Source of the DNA: Lentisphaeria bacterium
GTDB lineage: Bacteria; Verrucomicrobiota; Lentisphaeria; Victivallales; UBA1829
NCBI GenBank assembly: GCA_017456805.1
Contig: JAFTIQ010000005.1
Coordinates: forward strand, 1-44,058
DNA length: 44,058 nucleotides
Reading direction: 5' to 3'
Made by a program: the position numbers and the translations under genes. Numbering within the stretch: position 1 is the stretch's first letter; every line of letters starts with the position of its first letter. The notes beneath the pieces were generated by a model. That model was not told the DNA's origin, did not search any database, and saw only the letters and a list, made by a program, of their open reading frames with translations. Positions 15,135 to 23,159 of the stretch are shown here, in pieces.

Positions 15135-15355
15135 TTTTATTTTATGATGATTTTTCAGAATACACAGTGGATTTGTTTTTTGAAGATCCCAAAGATCCTT
15201 TTGGCTGTAGCGCGGTTCTCCCTTCCTGTCCGCCTGAAATTGTTGAAAAAATCAAAGATGTCAATGAAGCATGGCTGGAAGACGGACACCATCCCGATCT
15301 CTTTATATTCCCTGGTCATGAGTTATATCCTCAGGAACTGTTGAAAGAGAAATAA
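15131..15355 (+). CDS. 74-residue acidic hypothetical protein
   Basis: GGAG eight bases before ATG, and the start overlaps the stop of the frameshifted small gene. Acidic product (FEDPKDPFGCSAVLPSCPPE, EAWLEDGHHPDLFIFPGHEL). No family recognised. A terminator follows at 15389. Confidence 0.6.
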   Translation: MILFYDDFSEYTVDLFFEDPKDPFGCSAVLPSCPPEIVEKIKDVNEAWLEDGHHPDLFIFPGHELYPQELLKEK

Positions 15356-15388
15356 TCCTCAAAATATAATTTTAATTCTTCTTTGAGA

Positions 15389-15419
15389 GCACACCGGTGA
15401 AAAACCTGTGTGCTTTTTT
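15389..15419 (+). terminator. Terminator of the second small-gene cassette
   Basis: GCACACCGG - TGAAAAA - CCTGTGTGC, one mismatch, then six T. It looks like a diverged copy of the terminator at 14966. Confidence 0.85.
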
Positions 15420-15436
15420 GCGTGCTTTTTTCTGAC

Positions 15437-15553
15437 TGGTCTGACCCGGCTTCGCGGAGCTACGCCGTGGCAAGCTGGTCTGACCCGGCTTCGCACAGCT
15501 ACGCCGTGGCAAGCTGGTCTGACCCGGCTTCGCGGTGCTGCGCCGTGGCAAGC
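15437..15553 (+). repeat. Three tandem copies of a 39-bp repeat
   Basis: Units at 15437-15475, 15476-15514 and 15515-15553, each starting TGGTCTGACCCGGCTTCGC and ending GCCGTGGCAAGC. Differences are confined to a few central bases (GGAGCTA, ACAGCTA, GGTGCTG). Each unit can pair CGGC with GCCG. GC-rich inside AT-rich DNA, so probably a dispersed repeat. Confidence 0.9.
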
Positions 15554-15580
15554 AAAAAAACAAGAAAGGTTTACTAAAAT

Positions 15581-15886
15581 ATGAATTGGCTTTTACTATC
15601 AGCGGAAACACCCGGAGTGATCCGCGATGAAAACGGGATACCGGTCGAATGGACTCTGCTCAAAATCGGCGATAATAACTTCTGCCAGAACGGAAAAGAT
15701 GGAGTCATCTCTCTTTCTGCAGAAGGAGCCGGGAATATCATTCAATATCATAACAAAAAGGGCGAATTGATCCCGGTCGATTCTGAACATTATCTGTTTG
15801 AACCGGCAGAAAAATATAAACTCGATGAAACCGATGTGATCAAACTCTTTCCCGGTCAGACAGCCGCTCTGGGAAAAGCGTTTTGA
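15581..15886 (+). CDS. Fragment resembling Mu-type phage protease (gpI) N-terminus
   Basis: 101 residues. The start (MNWLLLSAETPGVIRDENGI, then EWTLLKIGD) and the later ELIPVDSEHYLF recall the N-terminal part of Mu-like prophage protease/scaffold proteins, in which a V-D-x-E-H segment follows a stretch like this. The full protein is over 300 residues, and here the frame ends after about 100, so it is likely a truncated relic or a short homolog. With the Mu-F-like cluster at 12455 it suggests phage head genes once lay here. Similarity is by eye only. Confidence 0.45.
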   Translation: MNWLLLSAETPGVIRDENGIPVEWTLLKIGDNNFCQNGKDGVISLSAEGAGNIIQYHNKKGELIPVDSEHYLFEPAEKYKLDETDVIKLFPGQTAALGKAF

Positions 15887-15893
15887 AAAGAGA

Positions 15894-16043
15894 TTACCAA
15901 AGCTTGATTGAAAGGATATTCGGTCCTTTTACAGGATTTGCACAAAGAAGAAGAATGACAGGAAAAAATACAGTAACGACCAGAATGATCAGTAAGGCTC
16001 TGAAGATTCTCCAAGTTCTGTATTTCCAAGATTTATTGTTCAT
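15894..16043 (-). CDS. Small membrane peptide (49 residues)
   Basis: Minus-strand ATG at 16043 with AGGAGAG eight bases upstream. The product begins MNNKSWKYRTWRIFRAL and then has one membrane segment (LLIILVVTVFFPVILLLC). Basic N-terminus inside, short tail NPVKGPNILSIKLW outside. It could be a small membrane toxin, a holin-like or an unrelated peptide. No family is assigned. Confidence 0.55.
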   Translation of the reverse strand: MNNKSWKYRTWRIFRALLIILVVTVFFPVILLLCANPVKGPNILSIKLW

Positions 16044-16146
16044 AATTCTCTCCTGAATTTAACATAACATCAAAAAAGGATTTTTCAAGAGTCTGCTGTT
16101 AAAAATAGACCTTAATGCCGAACGGTCTGCCGCCATCCGTATATCT

Positions 16147-16349
16147 CCAGAGATTCTTTGCTTGTGTGCTCATCTTATCGGCTCTGCCGAGGAAAACGGA
16201 AGGGAAGGAATCAACGGTGAAAAACGGGAAACAACGGAGAGCTTTTCACCGGACACCCAGGCGTTAATTCTCCGTTCTAAACTGTTACTGTCCGTTCTCG
16301 TCCGTTTTCCCCAGCCAATCCTTTGCTTATGAGTTTATCCCGGCAAAAC
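16147..16349. repeat. Diverged copy of the core + periodic-arm hairpin repeat
   Basis: A left core-like segment (16147-16192, with GGCTCTGCCG), a left arm rich in AACGG motifs (16191-16240, nearly the same as 43781-43837), a 26-base loop, a right arm with TCCGTT every 10 bases (16268-16308) and a right core CCCCAGCCAATCC (from 16309). Same order as the units at 43526-44058. The rest of 16044-16393 shows no gene. Confidence 0.75.
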
Positions 16350-16393
16350 TGCAAAAAATGACATCGGACCTGTCTGACAGGTCCGACAATCAA

Positions 16394-18178
16394 TCACTGA
16401 ATCGGAACCAAGGCAAGGCGGAAACCTATGCTGACATTCCGATGCAACGGATTATAACCAAGCCGATACGAAGACCGGCAATATTCCGCTAAATAACGCC
16501 AGCCGCCTCCGCGGATCACACGAACAGAGCCCATCAATGGTCCAGTGGGGTCCCTGACAACCCCCATGGGATAAAATCCTTTCCAATCCCGGCACCATTC
16601 AAATACATTACCATGCATGTCATACAATCCCCACGCATTGGGGCTTTTCTCTCCGACCGGATGGGTTGTTCCTCCTGAATTATACAAGAACCAGCCGACT
16701 TTTTCCAGATTTACACAATAGCCTTTGTTAGTCATCAAGTTTGCACTATTGTTCAATTCTGTTGTTGTCCCTGCCCGGCAGGCATATTCCCATTGGGCTT
16801 CTGTCGGCAAGTCAAATTGGTATCCGGCAGGCAATTTTTTACGGTTCAACTCATTCAGCTTACGGCAGAATTCCTTCACTTCATCCCAAGAAACACATTC
16901 AACGGGGTGATCATCTCCGCTGAATACAGACGGGTTATATTCCATCAACGCCTGCCATTGTTTTTGGGTAACCTGATATTTTCCAATCCAGAAATCTTGT
17001 GTTAAAATCACTTGATGTTGTCTTTCATCAGGGATCAATCCCAGTTCCTGCCCGATCGACTGAAGCCACTGAAATCCACTTTTATTTACAGCAGGAGTTC
17101 CCATTACAAAACTTCCCGCAGGAATTTTTGCCATTTCCAGAGAAATTCCGCCGGGCAGTTCGATTTTTGACAACTGCTCCTCTGTCGAAATGACTTCAGC
17201 CCACCGGGGCGTCGTTTTCTCTTCTTCAATGGATTCTGTATTTTCCCAGGGAGTATTCAACCTGTCAGCCTGATTCAACAACTTTAGAGCAGCGGCAAAA
17301 TCGCCTTCCTTTTCTGCAATTTCTGCGGCTTGAAGAAGGTCATTGACCTTGGCGGGAATTTCTCCGTTCAACGTAGCTGACAGTTTCTCAATTTCTTTTT
17401 TCTTTCCATACAGAAGATATTTGGAAATATCAGACGATGACGACGGAGAAGAGCCCCATTTTTCAAACAGAGGCACGCTGTTCCATGTGTTCAGATTTCC
17501 ATTCCACGAAACAGTCTGAGGCATCGGAGCCCCGGCAACGGTCAAACTGTTCGCAAACTCCTGAAAACAATGGATATTCCGGTTTTCTATTGCAGAAATC
17601 AGGGACTTTGTGAAATAACCATGCTTTGTTGTCAAGTCTTCAAAAGCACGCTGTCCGGTACTGCAGGAATTCAGGATCAAAGGCGGAATGATTTCCGGAT
17701 TTGCAGATTGCTTCACTGCACCGTTCAAGGCAATATCACGGGAATTATCACAGGTAAACACACCATTTTTGCCGGCAAGAATATCGTTCCGGCAGCAGTC
17801 AAGAATGAATAAACGGTTCAATCCCGGAACTTGATTTGTCAGGGCTACCAGCACAGAAACAGAAAGAGCATCAACACTGAACAATGCATCTTCCGGCAGA
17901 CTGTTGACACCTGCCAGATAGTGAGATCCGCTGTGTTCGCGTCCATGCCCCGAAAAATAAAAAACGAAAATATCATCCTTTTTCAAATCTTTCAGCATTG
18001 CACGGATCTTATTGGTGATCGTGATACTGTCACACTGTTCATTATCGATAAAATCCGCCTGAAATCCAGCCCGGGCAAAAGAATAACTCAGCTCTTTTGC
18101 ATCGTTGACCGCGCATTGCAGCGGAGTGATTCCATTTTGATAGTTATCAATTCCTACAAATAATCCGACCCGTTTCAT
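16394..18178 (-). CDS. Caspase-like (C14) protease fused to FGE-sulfatase domain
   Basis: I start at ATG 18178, seven bases after GGAGGG; a longer ATG at 18193 lies within that site. 594 residues. Residues 1-240 form a caspase/metacaspase domain: VGLFVGIDNYQ, catalytic His78 in FYFSGHG and Cys129 in LFILDCCRN. A short helical repeat-like middle (IAEKEGDFAAALKLLNQADR) follows. From about 345 comes an FGE-sulfatase domain (KIPAGSFVMGT, PVECVSWDEVKEFCRKLN, YDMHGNVFEWCRDW, VIRGGGWRY). Such fusions occur in bacterial conflict and programmed-death systems. No signal peptide, so cytosolic. The partner is not identified. Confidence 0.9.
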   Translation of the reverse strand: MKRVGLFVGIDNYQNGITPLQCAVNDAKELSYSFARAGFQADFIDNEQCDSITITNKIRAMLKDLKKDDIFVFYFSGHGREHSGSHYLAGVNSLPEDALFSVDALSVSVLVALTNQVPGLNRLFILDCCRNDILAGKNGVFTCDNSRDIALNGAVKQSANPEIIPPLILNSCSTGQRAFEDLTTKHGYFTKSLISAIENRNIHCFQEFANSLTVAGAPMPQTVSWNGNLNTWNSVPLFEKWGSSPSSSSDISKYLLYGKKKEIEKLSATLNGEIPAKVNDLLQAAEIAEKEGDFAAALKLLNQADRLNTPWENTESIEEEKTTPRWAEVISTEEQLSKIELPGGISLEMAKIPAGSFVMGTPAVNKSGFQWLQSIGQELGLIPDERQHQVILTQDFWIGKYQVTQKQWQALMEYNPSVFSGDDHPVECVSWDEVKEFCRKLNELNRKKLPAGYQFDLPTEAQWEYACRAGTTTELNNSANLMTNKGYCVNLEKVGWFLYNSGGTTHPVGEKSPNAWGLYDMHGNVFEWCRDWKGFYPMGVVRDPTGPLMGSVRVIRGGGWRYLAEYCRSSYRLGYNPLHRNVSIGFRLALVPIQ

Positions 18179-18198
18179 TGTTTTTCCCTCCACTATGA

Positions 18199-18224
18199 AT
18201 GTATATCAAGCAGCTAATATACAT
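18199..18224. promoter_or_regulatory. Inverted repeat upstream of the caspase gene
   Basis: ATGTATAT - 10 bases - ATATACAT, 20 bases before the start codon and next to a possible minus-strand TATTAG -10 box. A candidate operator for the caspase gene. Confidence 0.4.
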
Positions 18225-18305
18225 CTGTCGTTATTAAAATCAAGCTGTTTTCAAAAGAAAAAGACGGATCATCTGTGAAAATCTGACATGCGGAAAAGAA
18301 AAAAA

Positions 18306-19427
18306 TCAGCGCAATCTGCGATAGGAACCGTTGGAGAGCCGCTGGATCCGATGAGAAATCTCAAGTGCAATCAATTTCCGGGAAAGTTCCCCGGCAGAAA
18401 TCCCGGTACCAAGAGAAATGGAATCAAATTGGGAATCCCCCTCTTTCCGAAGATAATCAAGTACTTTCCGATCACTTTCACTTGTGATCGAATCATCATC
18501 GAACTCTTCCAGCCGGAACGGTGCAGGATCTTCTTTCAATTCAAAACCGGGGAGAAAATCAGCGGCAGAAAGGACATCTTCAAAACTGGTCAGGAGGGCC
18601 GCTCCGCCGGATTTGATCAATTCATTGCAGCCGACGGACATTTCATTATCAGCATTTCCCGGCACAGCAAAGACCTGTTTGCCCTGATCCGTTGCAGTTG
18701 CAGCCGTGATCAGAGCTCCGCTCCGGGAGCCGGCTTCCACAACGATCGTTGCAACACTTAAAGCGGAAATGATCCGGTTCCGCATGGGGAAGGAATGACG
18801 TGTCGGCGGGAACAGCATGGGATGTTCACTGATGACCGCCCCGTTCATTTCCAGAATGGAACGCGCAAGTTCGATATTTTCCTGCGGCTGGATCTTCATA
18901 AGACCGCCGCCCAGAACTGCTACGGTTTTCCCATTGACTCCAACGGTTCCTTTGTGGGCAGCGGTATCAACTCCGGCAGCAAGTCCGGAGACAACGACCC
19001 ATCCGGCACAAGCAGCAGATTCTGCAAGATGCTGTGCCATCCTCATTCCGTAAACGGTTGCTCTGCGGGAACCGACGATTGCCACGGAACTGCCGGCGAG
19101 CTCTTCGGGGAGCGTTCCGCAAACATAGAGACAGATCGGCGGATCTTCGATTGCCCGCAAGGGTTCCGGATAACCGTAATCGCTCAAGGTCAACACCTGA
19201 ACATTGCTGCGTTCGATCAGTTCCAGTTCCCGCTGGAGAGGTGTACCGGCACTGGCAAGAATATTTTCTGCCAGGGCAGATGAAATTCCGTGGACGGTTG
19301 CGATTTCATCGGCGGTATGCTGAAAGATTTCCGAGGCGGAACCGAATATCTGAGACAGAAGAGCTGCCCTTGCCGGGCCGATCCCCTGAGTCAGATTCAA
19401 TGCAATATACGCCTCGTGATCCGTCAT
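18306..19427 (-). CDS. dprA: DNA-processing protein DprA
   Basis: 373 residues. N-terminal helix-hairpin-helix-type region, a central Rossmann-like ssDNA-binding domain (VAIVGSRRATVYG, VVSGLAAGVDTAAHKG, FPMRNRIISALS, VVEAGSRSGALITA, VFAVPG), and a C-terminal winged-helix-like part (VLDYLRKEGDSQFDSIS). DprA loads RecA on incoming single-stranded DNA during transformation. ATG overlaps the aroB stop (ATGA). Full length, so probably active. Confidence 0.95.
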   Translation of the reverse strand: MTDHEAYIALNLTQGIGPARAALLSQIFGSASEIFQHTADEIATVHGISSALAENILASAGTPLQRELELIERSNVQVLTLSDYGYPEPLRAIEDPPICLYVCGTLPEELAGSSVAIVGSRRATVYGMRMAQHLAESAACAGWVVVSGLAAGVDTAAHKGTVGVNGKTVAVLGGGLMKIQPQENIELARSILEMNGAVISEHPMLFPPTRHSFPMRNRIISALSVATIVVEAGSRSGALITAATATDQGKQVFAVPGNADNEMSVGCNELIKSGGAALLTSFEDVLSAADFLPGFELKEDPAPFRLEEFDDDSITSESDRKVLDYLRKEGDSQFDSISLGTGISAGELSRKLIALEISHRIQRLSNGSYRRLR

Positions 19428-20497
19428 ATTCCCAGATACTCCCGGATCAGTTCGGGCTGGAATGTAACGATTTCAGCTTTTCCGGTTTCGGGGGTGATCA
19501 CGAACCGGAGTTTTCCGCCGAGGGCTTTTTTATCGGAGAAGAGTGCCTGATAAACCGCTTCCCGGTCAAAATCATAGCTTTCCGGCAATCCGGCATTGCG
19601 GATCAGAGTTTTCTGACGCTGAACCACAGATTCCGGAACCAATCCGGCTTTCTGAGCGAGCTCAAGCACCATACACATACCGGCAGCAACGCCCTGCCCG
19701 TGCAAAATGGAAAATTCTGAAACTTTTTCCAAGGCATGACCAAAGGTATGACCGTAATTCAAAATTGCCCGGATCCCGCCTTCCCGCTCATCCATTTCCA
19801 CGATTTTCGCTTTCAGGGCGCAGGTTTTCAGGATCATATAACGGGTGAACGCATCATCCCGGGAGCGGATTTTATCCACATTTGCTTCCAGTTCCGCAAA
19901 AAAGGGTTCATCCATGATTGCGGCACTTTTGATGATCTCCGCCAAGCCGCAGAGGTATTCTTCATCCGGCAGAGTTGCAAGCCGTTCTGCAGCGATCAGA
20001 ACCCCCAGCGGCTGATGGAATGCTCCGATGAGATTTTTCCCTTCGGGCAAATCGCAGCCTGTCTTTCCGCCGATGGAGGAATCCACCATGGCAAGGAGAG
20101 AGGTCGGAAGCTGCACGAAATCGATTCCGCGCATGTAGATTGCAGCGGCGAAACCAGCCATATCGCCGGGAACGCCTCCGCCCAGCCCGAAAATCACGGA
20201 TTTCCGGTCCAAATGCCGCAAAGCGGCTGTCTGACAGATAGAACCGACAGTCGCAAGCGTTTTTGATTGTTCCCCTGCTTCGAATGCCAATGTGGCAACA
20301 GAAGCGGCACCCGCCGCGTTCAGCAGAGCAACCGTTTCTCCAAGATAGAGGTCTCCGACTTTGGAATCGGTAACGACCATGCAGGTGCGCCCTTCGGCAA
20401 AGGGTCTGAGCAGTTCCGCACTCAGCTTGCTGCCCAGACAGATGTCATAGGAACGGTCGCCCAGATTCACATGGAACAACTGATGATCATTCTTCAA
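19424..20497 (-). CDS. aroB: 3-dehydroquinate synthase
   Basis: I start at TTG 20497, giving 357 residues, the usual length, preceded by GGGGGTG; an alternative GTG is at 20470. Motifs: FGLGGGVPGDMAGF and PTSLLAMVDSSIGGKTG for NAD and substrate binding; metal ligands in the E-I-I-K-SAAI segment, NYGHTFGHALE and HGQGVAAGM. It catalyses the second step of the shikimate pathway (DAHP to 3-dehydroquinate). Its first codons overlap the end of the acyltransferase gene, indicating tight coupling. Confidence 0.95.
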   Translation of the reverse strand: MKNDHQLFHVNLGDRSYDICLGSKLSAELLRPFAEGRTCMVVTDSKVGDLYLGETVALLNAAGAASVATLAFEAGEQSKTLATVGSICQTAALRHLDRKSVIFGLGGGVPGDMAGFAAAIYMRGIDFVQLPTSLLAMVDSSIGGKTGCDLPEGKNLIGAFHQPLGVLIAAERLATLPDEEYLCGLAEIIKSAAIMDEPFFAELEANVDKIRSRDDAFTRYMILKTCALKAKIVEMDEREGGIRAILNYGHTFGHALEKVSEFSILHGQGVAAGMCMVLELAQKAGLVPESVVQRQKTLIRNAGLPESYDFDREAVYQALFSDKKALGGKLRFVITPETGKAEIVTFQPELIREYLGI

Positions 20498-21296
20498 TGG
20501 CGCACCCCCACTCGCGAAGGTGAGTTTTGATGAATTCCACAACAGCTTCCTGAGTTTCCTTGCCGTTGCCGACCACATCCATGGGTTTTCCGAAGGTAAA
20601 GTGAATGGGCAGATCCCGTTTGATGGGACCAAGATCCTTGATCAGTTTTCCATTCTGCAGGAAATCAGTCCGCAGGGCACAGGGGATCACGGGGACATTG
20701 GCACGTTTTGCCAGCTTCACACCGATGGTATTGAAGTTGGCGGGGTTGAAAACAGCGGTCCGGGAGGACTGGGGGAAAATGATAACGGATTTTCCTCTGG
20801 AAAGACGGTCCTCGCCTTCTTCCATGACAGCTTTCAAATCATTTTTCGGGTTATCTCTGCCGACACCGATACATTCCAGATGCCGCATGATGTTTCCGAA
20901 GTACGGCACATCAAAGAGCTGCTGTTTGATCACAAAACAGAAGTCTCTGCGGGGACGGATGAAGGAGTGCATGACAGCGGTTTCCAGAAGGCTCATGTGA
21001 TTGGAAATGATCACAGCCGGACGGGGATCGTCCAGGTAATTCAATCCGCGGAGATGCACTTTTCCGCCGCAGCTTTCGGAAATCAGAAGATTTTCCCAGG
21101 AGTTCTGAGTCTGCATATTCTGGGTGAAATATCCTGTACCGGCAGCCTTACCGGATTTGTAGAACACATAAAAGTTTCTGATATAGAAGGACAATCTGGT
21201 TTTGAAACAAAGCAGATCAAACCAGTTTGCTTTCACCTTTTCCGGGGTATCATAGGAATCCCCGGGGAAAGGATTGAATACGGGTTCTTCAGTCAT
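20487..21296 (-). CDS. PlsC-like 1-acylglycerol-3-phosphate acyltransferase
   Basis: I start at ATG 21296, inside the hisA stop region, with GAGG upstream; 269 residues. Motif I reads NHMSLLET, so the usual H-x4-D is H-x4-E. Motif III is FPQSSRT in place of FPEGTRS. The glycine-proline region VPVIPCALRT is normal. Membrane-associated acyl transfer to lysophosphatidate is the family role. The altered motifs place it in a divergent subgroup, so the acyl acceptor is uncertain. Confidence 0.82.
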   Translation of the reverse strand: MTEEPVFNPFPGDSYDTPEKVKANWFDLLCFKTRLSFYIRNFYVFYKSGKAAGTGYFTQNMQTQNSWENLLISESCGGKVHLRGLNYLDDPRPAVIISNHMSLLETAVMHSFIRPRRDFCFVIKQQLFDVPYFGNIMRHLECIGVGRDNPKNDLKAVMEEGEDRLSRGKSVIIFPQSSRTAVFNPANFNTIGVKLAKRANVPVIPCALRTDFLQNGKLIKDLGPIKRDLPIHFTFGKPMDVVGNGKETQEAVVEFIKTHLREWGCAIEE

Positions 21297-22020
21297 TTGC
21301 CGCCTCATCGAGTTCCCGGAATGTGGTTTTTCCGGCATAAAGAGCTTTTCCGACGATCACGCCTTCCAGGTTTGCTTTTCCAAGTTCTTTGAGATTCCGG
21401 ATATCAGCGACTCCGGAGATACCGCCGGAAGCGATCACACCGCAGCGGGGGATTCTGGAACAGACTGCTGCGACAGAATCCAGATTGGGTCCGGAAAGAG
21501 CACCATCTGTGGAGATATCGGTATAAATGAACCTGGTCACTCCCAGTTCTTCCAGTTTAGCGATCAGATCGAAGACATCGATCGAGCTGGTTTCAAGCCA
21601 GCCTTTGACTGCCACGCGTCCGCTCTTGGCATCAATTCCCATCACCACACGGTCCGCTCCGAATGCGGAAATGAAATCTTTCACCAGATGCGGATTTTCA
21701 CAGGCAGTTGTCCCGAGAATCACACGGTAAACCCCTGCTTCAAAGGCAGCTTTGGCATCTTCAATCGTCCGGATCCCGCCGCCCAATTCACAGGGAATGG
21801 TAACTGCGGAACAGATGGAACGGACGACATCCAGGTTGACGGGTTTTCCGGCTTTTGCGCCGTCAAGGTCAACCAGATGGATCAGGACTGCGCCATCATC
21901 CTGGAATTTTTTAGCCTGTTCTGCGGGGAAATCATTATAGACAGTTTCCTGATTATAATCTCCCTGAAAAAGGCGGACACATTTTCCGCCGCGGATATCA
22001 ATAGCCGGAACAATCAGCAT
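21289..22020 (-). CDS. hisA: HisA, ProFAR isomerase of histidine synthesis
   Basis: 243 residues, a (beta-alpha)8 barrel with VPAIDIRGGKCVRLFQGDY, catalytic Asp8 (AIDIRGG) and Asp in YTDISTDGAL, and phosphate sites IIASGGISGVADI and GVIVGKALYAG. GGAGG before ATG. Fourth step of histidine synthesis. Other his genes are not in the window. Confidence 0.95.
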   Translation of the reverse strand: MLIVPAIDIRGGKCVRLFQGDYNQETVYNDFPAEQAKKFQDDGAVLIHLVDLDGAKAGKPVNLDVVRSICSAVTIPCELGGGIRTIEDAKAAFEAGVYRVILGTTACENPHLVKDFISAFGADRVVMGIDAKSGRVAVKGWLETSSIDVFDLIAKLEELGVTRFIYTDISTDGALSGPNLDSVAAVCSRIPRCGVIASGGISGVADIRNLKELGKANLEGVIVGKALYAGKTTFRELDEAAND

Positions 22021-22049
22021 TTTCTAACCTCCTGATATTGCAATGATTT

Positions 22050-22895
22050 TTAAACACCGGAGAATGCGGCGAACCCGCCATCGACGGGCACAACGATTCC
22101 ATTGACAAAACCGGAAGCATCATCATCCACCAGCCAGAGAAGCGTTCCGAACAGATCTTCGGGGGTTCCGAATCTGCCCATGGGGGTGTGACTCAAGATC
22201 GTGTTTCCGCGGGCGGTCAGAGAACCATCAGCATTGGTGAGAAGAGTCCGGTTCTGATTGGTCAGGAAGAAGCCCGGAGCGATAGCATTGACCCGAATCC
22301 CGACCTGAGACATGTGGGTTGCCAGCCATGCGGTAAAGTTGCTGATCGCCGCTTTTGCAGCACTGTATGCCGGGATCTTGGTCAAAGGACGGAATGCGTT
22401 CATGGAGGAGATATTGATCACACAGCCCTGTCCGCGCAATGCCATCCCTTTGCAGAAGACCTGAGAAGGAAGCAGGGTTCCGAGGAAGTTGAGGTTGAAC
22501 ACGAAACCGACGCCAGCGGGATCGAGATCAAAGAAGGTGTTGCATCCTTCCACCGGATTCAGAATATCTTCTTTGAACAGTCTTTCTTTGCTGGTGGTTC
22601 CCTTGGGATGGTTTCCGCCGGCACCGTTCACAAGAATATCGCAAACGCCGAGTTTTTCTTCCACGACCAGGCGTGCAGCTTCCAGACTTTCTTTTTCCAG
22701 AACGTTGGCTGCGACACCGATCGCGATTCCGCCTGCTGCGGTGATTTCATCTGCTGCGGCTTTTGCACTTTCTTCTTTCAGGTCAAGAATTGCAACTTTT
22801 GCACCCTGTTTTGCCAGAGCTTTCGCCATAGCACTGCAAAGGATTCCACCGCCGCCGGTAACAACTGCAACTTTTCCGGTAAGATCAACTGACAT
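22050..22895 (-). CDS. SDR oxidoreductase, likely D-mannonate oxidoreductase (fructuronate reductase)
   Basis: 281 residues. Rossmann motif VVTGGGGILCSAMA, NAG-type motif VNGAGGNHPKGTT, catalytic Ser in INISSMNAF and YSAAK. The GGNHP and long insert (GCNTFFDLDPAGVGFVFNLN) are typical of the SDR fructuronate reductases of the YjmF/UxaD type, which interconvert fructuronate and mannonate in uronate use. 29 bases upstream of hisA. The substrate is inferred by resemblance. Confidence 0.82.
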   Translation of the reverse strand: MSVDLTGKVAVVTGGGGILCSAMAKALAKQGAKVAILDLKEESAKAAADEITAAGGIAIGVAANVLEKESLEAARLVVEEKLGVCDILVNGAGGNHPKGTTSKERLFKEDILNPVEGCNTFFDLDPAGVGFVFNLNFLGTLLPSQVFCKGMALRGQGCVINISSMNAFRPLTKIPAYSAAKAAISNFTAWLATHMSQVGIRVNAIAPGFFLTNQNRTLLTNADGSLTARGNTILSHTPMGRFGTPEDLFGTLLWLVDDDASGFVNGIVVPVDGGFAAFSGV

Positions 22896-23159
22896 CGTAT
22901 TTCTCCTGTTTTATTGAATTTCTTTCTATTTCTCTGTCAAATGTTTTTCTCTGGTAAAAAGAGGGAATTTCAAAACTCCTCAAAAATTGAGAACAGGGTA
23001 ATATAATCCCCTTTTTCATTTTTCGCAATCGTTTTCAATCTTTATTTAGAAATATTTTTCATATTTTTTTTGATCATCCTGAAAATCTGGTGTCATTACG
23101 TTTGAAAATCTTCAAAACTGGTGTAACTTACCTTGATGATCAAACAGGAGTGTTCAGTT

